From Pteria penguin (Eukaryota > Mollusca > Bivalvia > Pterioida > Pteriidae), in contig CM068583.1 in the NCBI GenBank assembly GCA_035048485.1, positions 27,587,841 to 27,651,840 on the forward strand: 64,000 nucleotides of DNA, in the 5' to 3' direction. Shown piece after piece: positions 58,851 to 64,000 of this stretch (within the stretch, counting starts at the first letter, position 1; each line of letters begins with the position of its first letter). A program made the translations under genes and the position numbers. The notes below the pieces were generated by a model that did no database searches, was not told the DNA's origin, and saw nothing but the letters and a program-made list of their open reading frames with translations.

Positions 58851-59159
58851 TTATGTAAATTAAAATTATATTATGTCTGTGGTCAGAGAGATCAGAAAAC
58901 ATCATTTGTTGTCTTCATCAACAATCATACAGTCCACCTTTGTCCTACAGAAGACAGGGAAAGAAAGAATTTGCATACAATTCAGTATCAATAATTGTAT
59001 GTCACATGAAAGCATTACCTTCAATGAATGCAAGTTTTATTAGATTTATAACAACATGGTACAGATATCGATGATGATGCATGCAATAATCTTTTTTTTT
59101 TGTTGAATAAATGTTGAATTGTCTAGCAGCACAATTAATATACAATCTTTGAGTCATCT

Positions 59160-59930
59160 GTTTGTTAAAGTCAAGGGTAAGTCATACCTAGTCATCTATT
59201 CATAAAGGTCAAGTGTATGTGATACCCAGTCATCTATCCAGTCATCTATGCATTGAGCTCAAGTGACCTAAAGTGTATGTAATACCCAGTTATCTATCCA
59301 TTGACCTGTAGTGCATGTAATAACCAGTCATCTGTCCATTAAGGTCAAGTGTATGTGATACCCCCTTACCTATCCATTGAGGTCAAGTGTATGTGATAAC
59401 CATTCATTTTTTCATCAAAGTCAAGTGAATGTGATGTTCTCTCATCAATTCATTAAGGTCAAGTGTATGTGATACCCAGTCATCTATTCATTGAGCTCAA
59501 GTGTATGCGATACCCAGTCATCTATCCATTGAACTGAAGTGTATGTGATACCCAGTTATCTATCCATTGAACTCAAGTGACCTGAAGTGTATGTGATACC
59601 CAGTTATCTATCCATTGAACTCAAGTGACCTGAAGTGTATGTGATACCCAGTTATCGATCCATTGAACTCAAATGACATGAAGTGTATGTGATACCCAGT
59701 CATCTATCCATTGAGCTCAAGTGACCTGAAGTGTATGGGATACCCAGTCATCTATCCATTGAGCTCAAGTGACCTGAAGTGTATGGGATACCCAGTCATC
59801 TATCCATTGAGCTCAAGTGACCTGAAGTGTATGGGATACCCAGTCATCTATCCATTGAGCTCAAGTGACCTGAAGTGTATGGAATACCCAGTCATCTATC
59901 CATTGAGCTCAAATATATATCTTGTTGGTT
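59160..59930. repeat. 48-bp tandem repeat, degenerate to regular
   Basis: Units built on CCAGTCATCTATCCATTGAG and CTCAAGTGACCTGAAGTGTA. The left part has shorter, diverged units (about 35-40 bp); the right part (from about 59690) has four nearly identical 48-bp units. The gradient suggests recent expansion at the right end. The plus-strand frame across it encodes a 16-residue repeat only because 48 is a multiple of three. Confidence 0.88.
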
Positions 59931-60588
59931 CTGCGTACAAATATAATTCTATCGAAAGGAACAAGTTCATGTATCAATACAGCCACCACTTTACTTAGCC
60001 GCTAACTTTTAAGCATAGCGTTCTAGAAACGCGAGGTCTACAAACCTTGCGACGAGACTAGTTGCTGTGATTATTGAACGCAACTCTGGCATCTTCTGAC
60101 AACTCTTGTTTAACTTGCCGTATGAAATTAGATTATACGTTGCATATAAAACATAACTTGTTCTACGTGACATTTGTTGGGTAAAGATAAGCAATCCCCT
60201 AGGAACCGGAAGGGGAAGGGGGACGGCTCTCTTTTTGGGCCGATCGTCGACCCAGTTTTTTATATCGCGTAACAAAACGAAACAAAAATCCTGGTCTCCC
60301 CCCTTTGGAAATACTTCCTACGGCCCTGATAGGTATAGTGCATTTAAAAACCATCGATTGAAATATCTGATCGAAATCGGAAAGCTTTCGTCTCCGACCT
60401 AAGCATCTGGAGACTGACCAGGAGCTTTTGCTCAGAGTATTGCTGTGAAAAGAGCACTCATCAGTTTTGCTAGCATTTTACTCCGTTATAGCAATTGTTC
60501 ATTATGGTTGTATGTAGTTGTAATTAAAATACAAAAAAAACCTAAATGCATTTAAAGTAAGTTTATTTGTACATGTACCAAGTGTGAT
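59931..60588. other. Downstream flank of the Pax gene
   Basis: On the minus strand an AATAAA lies at 60567-60562, about 22 bases after the Pax stop codon, and is the best polyadenylation signal candidate. Nothing else was recognised. Confidence 0.55.
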
Positions 60589-61529
60589 TTAAATGGTGCA
60601 ATTAGATGGGAATAACTCTCGTTTATAATCCTTTAAATTATACGTGCCTTGGTAATGTTGGCTATTTAAGGTATCTTGGCATGGTGTGGTGATAATCCTG
60701 TGGTCTATGACTGGTGTGGAGTGAACGAAAACCGGATACTGAGGAAATGTTTTGTCTGCTTGATGTCCCACATCACTGATACAGACGGGGTTAAATGGAT
60801 ATTTATGAAACTTCGTATAAGGATAACAATGTGCTGGATGGACATTGAAATAATCTGAGGTTTGCCTGTTGTAAGGAGAGATCTCTTTGTCGTATGTATG
60901 TTTTGTGAGGAAGTCGTCGTATATTTCAAGTTTGATGGATTTTGTAATGCCGTTATCAAAGTTCTCTTCGTTGCGTTTCCTTTTCTCCCCAGACAATGGT
61001 TTCACGTCCTCGTCACTGGAGATGACGTCGCCAAGAATGTCACGGATGAAGTGTGAAGTTGGTGATTTCTTGATCGTTGGAGGACTGGTCGATTCGGTAG
61101 ATGATGGAGATGTGCTACCTAAAGATGATCGTCTGCTCGAAGTATCGGAAGTAATTCGAACTACCCTGTTGATAGAGCTAATACTAGGAACATTCTCTTC
61201 TGTACACACATTTTCAACAAGCAGTCTCTCTTTGATTTCCCAGGCGAAAATGTTTGGTGTTTCCTCTTTGTATTTTCGTATCGTTTCTACCACTTTTGGA
61301 ACTGCAACTTTGGGTTTCGAACCTCCAGTGCTGCCAGCTTTGTATGAGCCCGTTATTTTGTAACGCCTTAGCAGTTTGGAAACACAACCATGTGATACCT
61401 TAAGATGACGAGAAATGTCGGCTGCTTTCAAACCTCGTTTTGACAACGCTATTATTTTCAGCCGCATGTCGTCCGGTAGAGCTTTTCCGTTGATGTAAGT
61501 TCCACCCATCTGGTTTACACCTGTTTGGC
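60589..61529 (-). CDS. Pax exon 2: entire paired domain, octapeptide, C-terminus
   Basis: Acceptor TTCTGTTTCAG. The whole paired domain is in one exon. After the octapeptide come a basic GEKRKRN stretch (possible nuclear signal) and a Tyr/Pro/His-rich C-terminus, which in Pax proteins is the usual place for an activation domain. The stop is TAA at 60591-60589. Confidence 0.92.
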
Positions 61530-61827
61530 CTGAAACAGAAGAACGTTACATATAGCAATTGTGTATAATTTATATAATTTAAAAGATTAAATCATACGTA
61601 TAAACCGAAGCAAATCAAATGTAGGGGATCAAATCTATAACATCTATTTCGAAGCCGATGTCTAACGTACCTTGTAAGCTGGTGCTGTCGGGTATATTAA
61701 CCCTATTATTCTGTTCGTTACATATGTACGATTGTCCGCTCGATGTCGACGGATCTAAGGAAAGAGGTGGGAATCCAAAGAGAGGATTTGGACAAGAGTA
61801 AAAGATTTCCAATGGATTTGGCTGCAT
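60589..61827 (-). CDS. Pax-family transcription factor (paired domain + octapeptide), 2 exons
   Basis: Exon 1 is 61827-61671 and exon 2 is 61529-60589; the 141-bp intron is GT-AG with phase 1, and the sum is 1098 nt (365 aa). A 52-residue N-terminus leads to a complete paired domain at about 56-177: GVNQMGGTYINGKALPDD, DISRHLKVSHGCVSKLLRRY, the GSxxAGSTGGSKPK linker and the second half IFAWEIKERL...SISSINRVVR. An octapeptide (HFIRDILG, 212-219) follows, as in Pax1/9 and Pax2/5/8, where it recruits Groucho-type corepressors. There is no homeodomain. Specificity positions 42, 44 and 47 read H, K, H; position 47 is as in Pax1/9, 2/5/8 and 3/7, while His42 is unusual. The candidates are a diverged Pax1/9-like gene or the lophotrochozoan Pax-beta class; I cannot decide without a tree. 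Confidence 0.9.
61671..61827 (-). CDS. Pax exon 1
   Basis: ATG at 61827 follows a TATA box by about 50 bases. The exon encodes 52 residues, rich in Pro and Ser (LEIFYSCPNPLFGFPPLSLD), ending TSLQ plus one base, then donor GTACGT. Joined to exon 2 it gives SLQGQTGVNQMGG, a natural run into the paired domain. No known motif precedes the paired domain. Confidence 0.82.
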
Positions 61828-61877
61828 TGTGTTTATGTTTCAATATTCATGAATATACTATCATTTGATATTAATCC

Positions 61878-61926
61878 GTTATATACCATCCTAGACGGCC
61901 GTCTTGAACACCTTCATCAGCCAATG
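61878..61926 (-). promoter_or_regulatory. Pax core promoter: CCAAT-type and TATA boxes
   Basis: On the minus strand CATTGG (reverse CCAAT, 61926-61921) is followed 33 bases later by GGTATATAAC (61887-61878). The ATG is about 50 bases from the TATA box, implying a 5' untranslated region of only about 20-30 bases if the start site lies 25-30 bases downstream of TATA. Confidence 0.6.
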
Positions 61927-62566
61927 AAATCGCACGAGCATGATACCTACCCTGAAGGTGTAGGAGGCGAAGGCGCGTGCGATTTACGTGTTAATTGAAT
62001 CTTTAATAGAGCATAATGTGCAATACCCCGTGTCTTCAATCTGTAATTATCATGATTATGATAATAAAGTGTCGTACATGCGGTAATTACGTTTTCTTCC
62101 AAGAAATGTAAAACGCAAAAAAAAAAAAAAAAAAAATGGTCTTTGCAACGCAGGAAAGCTATGATTGCTCTAAAAAGAAAAAGTAAAAATCTGTCTTTTG
62201 ATCATACAACGCTTTAATTCTATTTCTTACATACATCGCTAGTGTAGCTTATTACGGTTGCGCAAAATTAGGGATTACATTCTGCCCCAAATATAGGAAA
62301 GCTCATTGAGATTTTGTAAATATACTTTACGTGTTAAAAGATCTACCCCTAATGTCGTGATATTTTGTGAACTTGGAAGAATACCTACTTTTCGTTCCAG
62401 AAAATTGAAAATCATAAAATATTGGTTCAAGCTCTTGCACTCTGACAATTGTATCTTCTAAAATTTCTGTCTCATTAAGTTTACTGAATTTAAAGACCCT
62501 TAATCTAAATGTTTTTCTTTTTCAATTTCATTTTATAAACACATTATTGACCAAATTTCATTACAG

Positions 62567-62800
62567 TCATTTCTCTTAAAATCTATTCATAATCAATACC
62601 ATAAATATATCAGTAAAATTCGACTTTCTAAACATTGTTTATCTATTGAAATTGGCCGTTACAAAAATATACCCCTACAAACACGCACTTGTCCAATCTG
62701 TAAATCAGAAATTGAAGATGAATTTAACTTTATCTTGAAATGTTATTTGTATTTATCTATGATCTGTATTGCTTATGATAAATATAAGCTACCAATATAC
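62567..62800 (+). pseudogene. Non-LTR retrotransposon ORF2 C-terminal fragment
   Basis: A plus-strand frame reads YISKIRLSKHCLSIEIGRYK, then NIPLQTRTCPICKSEIEDEF and NFILKC. This is the C-terminal Cys-rich stretch found in many animal non-LTR reverse transcriptases (RLSxHxLxIExGRYxxIP...CxxCxxxxEDExHFxxxC). The expected ends are missing and no start exists, so it is a relic. Confidence 0.75.
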
Positions 62801-63410
62801 ATAAGACACCGATATTTGTGCACAAAAAACAAACAGTGTAACTGGCGAATTAATTTTACTTTGCAATATTAAATTTCTGAATAAAATGTTGTCTCAGATA
62901 CACTAAACTGCTTGAAAGTAGTCTATGTCTCTGGTTGGTTGCATGAAGTCCAGTCATTTAATTCATTTGAAATGCAAGGTAATATGAATCTATGAAAATG
63001 CACATGTAGTTCATATTTCATTTAATTCATCTCCGCATGCGTCAGAGAATTCGTGCATATGTGTTACATGTCCCATGTACGACTGGCATCGATCACAAGA
63101 ATATGGAAATTGATGCCGTGCTTGCGTTAACGTTGCTCGCATCTCTGGAAATATATTAGGTTTATGGTAATGGGATAATAGATCTATGAGCACAACTTTC
63201 AAATCTGATTTCAGATGATGATCAATTTCAACGCTTTTCATTCACATATATTTTGGAAATTTGACATAAATCTCTATTACTGAACGGTATAGAGTAATAA
63301 CACTTCGTTCAAATCGATACAAAACAAGTACATTCACGTTATAGTATATTGAAACTTGCTTGATGTCCTGGGGGTTGAATTTGTTTCAGTAATCATCGGA
63401 AGCTGGTTAT

Positions 63411-63437
63411 CTAATTATCATTAATTAGACTAATTGA
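63411..63437. promoter_or_regulatory. Cluster of homeodomain-type sites
   Basis: Three TAATTA/TAATTG-type words lie within 27 bp (TAATTATCATTAATTAGA then CTAATTG). One pair, TAAT-TATC-ATTA, has the four-base spacing used by paired-class homeodomain dimers. It lies about 200 bp upstream of the plus-strand TATA box. Function is inferred from motif only. Confidence 0.4.
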
Positions 63438-63601
63438 CCAAGCACGTTCTATTTATTGTAAGTGGAGTGTGCAGTCATTATTTATAGTCATTAACACATC
63501 TCAGGTGCAAAATGCACACGTGCATCTCATTTTACCTGAGGGCCAGTGTATCTCAAACACGTTTTAACCAATGAAATATACATATTCTAACCATCATTTC
63601 C

Positions 63602-63638
63602 CATTGGCTAAAATTCTCTACACTTTTGGTATATAACT
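63602..63638 (+). promoter_or_regulatory. Core promoter of the plus-strand gene: CCAAT-type and TATA boxes
   Basis: CATTGGCT (63602-63609) lies 19 bases before GGTATATAAC (63629-63638). The ATG follows about 55 bases after TATA. The TATA decamer is identical to that of the Pax promoter. Confidence 0.6.
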
Positions 63639-63692
63639 ATCCATGTGTGTCCTTGATATGCCAAGAAACAATATTCAACTATTGCACACATC

Positions 63693-63816
63693 ATGACTTC
63701 TTTTACGATGCCTTTCAATTTTACTGGTCACACCGGATACCCCCTTGCCAATCAACAGGGATACATACCTCAATACTTTAATCACGTGACAGATAAAAAG
63801 CCAATCGTACAAAAAA
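63693..63816 (+). CDS. First exon of an unidentified gene (partial at window edge)
   Basis: ATG at 63693 opens a 41-codon frame plus one base (MTSFTMPFNFTGHTGYPLAN, then QQGYIPQYFNHVTDKKPIVQ and K) that ends at a strong donor GTAAGT at 63817. The intron is phase 1, like the first intron of the Pax gene. The peptide is rich in Phe, Tyr, Pro and Asn and has no known domain; as a transcription-factor N-terminus it would be typical. The next exon lies outside the window. A second ATG six codons in (63708) is possible. Not identified. Confidence 0.6.
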
Positions 63817-64000
63817 GTAAGTTTCTGAAATCGTTTATAAATGCTATAATTAAAAAATATACAGTTATAACATTTACCAGCAAAAAGTGTAATTGGAGAA
63901 GAAGATTAATTGAAGAATTGTGAACTGTTCTTGTATTAAGACAAATCGATTATAAAGCATGGAATTCTATAAATGACTTGTATCTTATATAGGTACTTGT

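Larger units (their letters stand above)
61927..63590. other. Divergent intergenic region between Pax and the gene at 63.7 kb
   Basis: About 1.8 kb separates the two promoters. It contains a perfect inverted repeat ATTATCAT-GATT-ATGATAAT (62047-62066), a poly-A run (62118-62136), a decayed reverse-transcriptase fragment (listed), a cluster of homeodomain-type TAAT sites at 63411-63437, and a CACGTG E-box near 63517. No further gene was recognised. Confidence 0.55.

Noticed and set aside
60589..61360. A homeodomain downstream of the Pax paired domain
   Set aside because: The rest of exon 2 was read through to the stop; there is no WFxNRR-type helix, only a basic stretch and a Tyr/Pro-rich tail.

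Overview
The window is animal nuclear DNA, AT-rich and full of repeats, and most likely comes from a bivalve mollusc. The basis is spliced genes of animal families (IAP, C2H2 zinc finger, Pax), SINEs with tRNA-like heads and conserved tails of the type common in molluscs, and many tandem-repeat-bearing elements built like the Helentron-associated (HINE or oyster 'pearl') repeats. There are no bacterial operons, CRISPR arrays or rRNA genes. Gene models were assembled by hand from open frames, splice signals and phase agreement; no transcript evidence was available.

Layout. 1-18 kb is gene-poor: a dead retroelement reverse-transcriptase end, small MITEs, two copies of one HINE-like family (the second split by a HINE of another family), an 81-bp satellite, and AT-rich DNA. 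18.1-29.5 kb (minus) is a five-exon inhibitor-of-apoptosis (IAP) gene of 391 aa with BIR1, BIR2 and a RING; its large introns hold nested HINE-like elements, a pogo/Tigger-like MITE and a SINE. 29.5-44 kb is intergenic: two HINE-like elements, a long-TIR element with two nested MITEs, several SINEs and microsatellites. 44.5-56.3 kb (plus) is a five-exon C2H2 zinc-finger gene of 1100 aa with about 23 fingers, nine of them in a triplicated C2H2-C2H2-C2HC module; its third intron holds a HINE expanded into a 145-bp array and a Mutator-like foldback MITE. 56.3-59.9 kb is almost all satellite, beginning with a 92-bp repeat whose first unit is the end of the zinc-finger coding exon and its stop codon. 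60.6-61.9 kb (minus) is a compact two-exon Pax gene (paired domain plus octapeptide, no homeodomain). 63.7 kb to the edge is the first exon of a divergent plus-strand gene whose promoter resembles the Pax promoter.

The three complete genes have unrelated roles (cell-death control or ubiquitin ligation, and two transcription-factor types) and show no sign of working as a cluster. The only pair that may be co-regulated is Pax and the divergent gene at 63.7 kb. The strongest unusual signals are the shared end architecture of at least four HINE-like families, the satellite grown out of a coding exon, the triplicated finger module, and the divergent Pax gene with its twin-like promoter.
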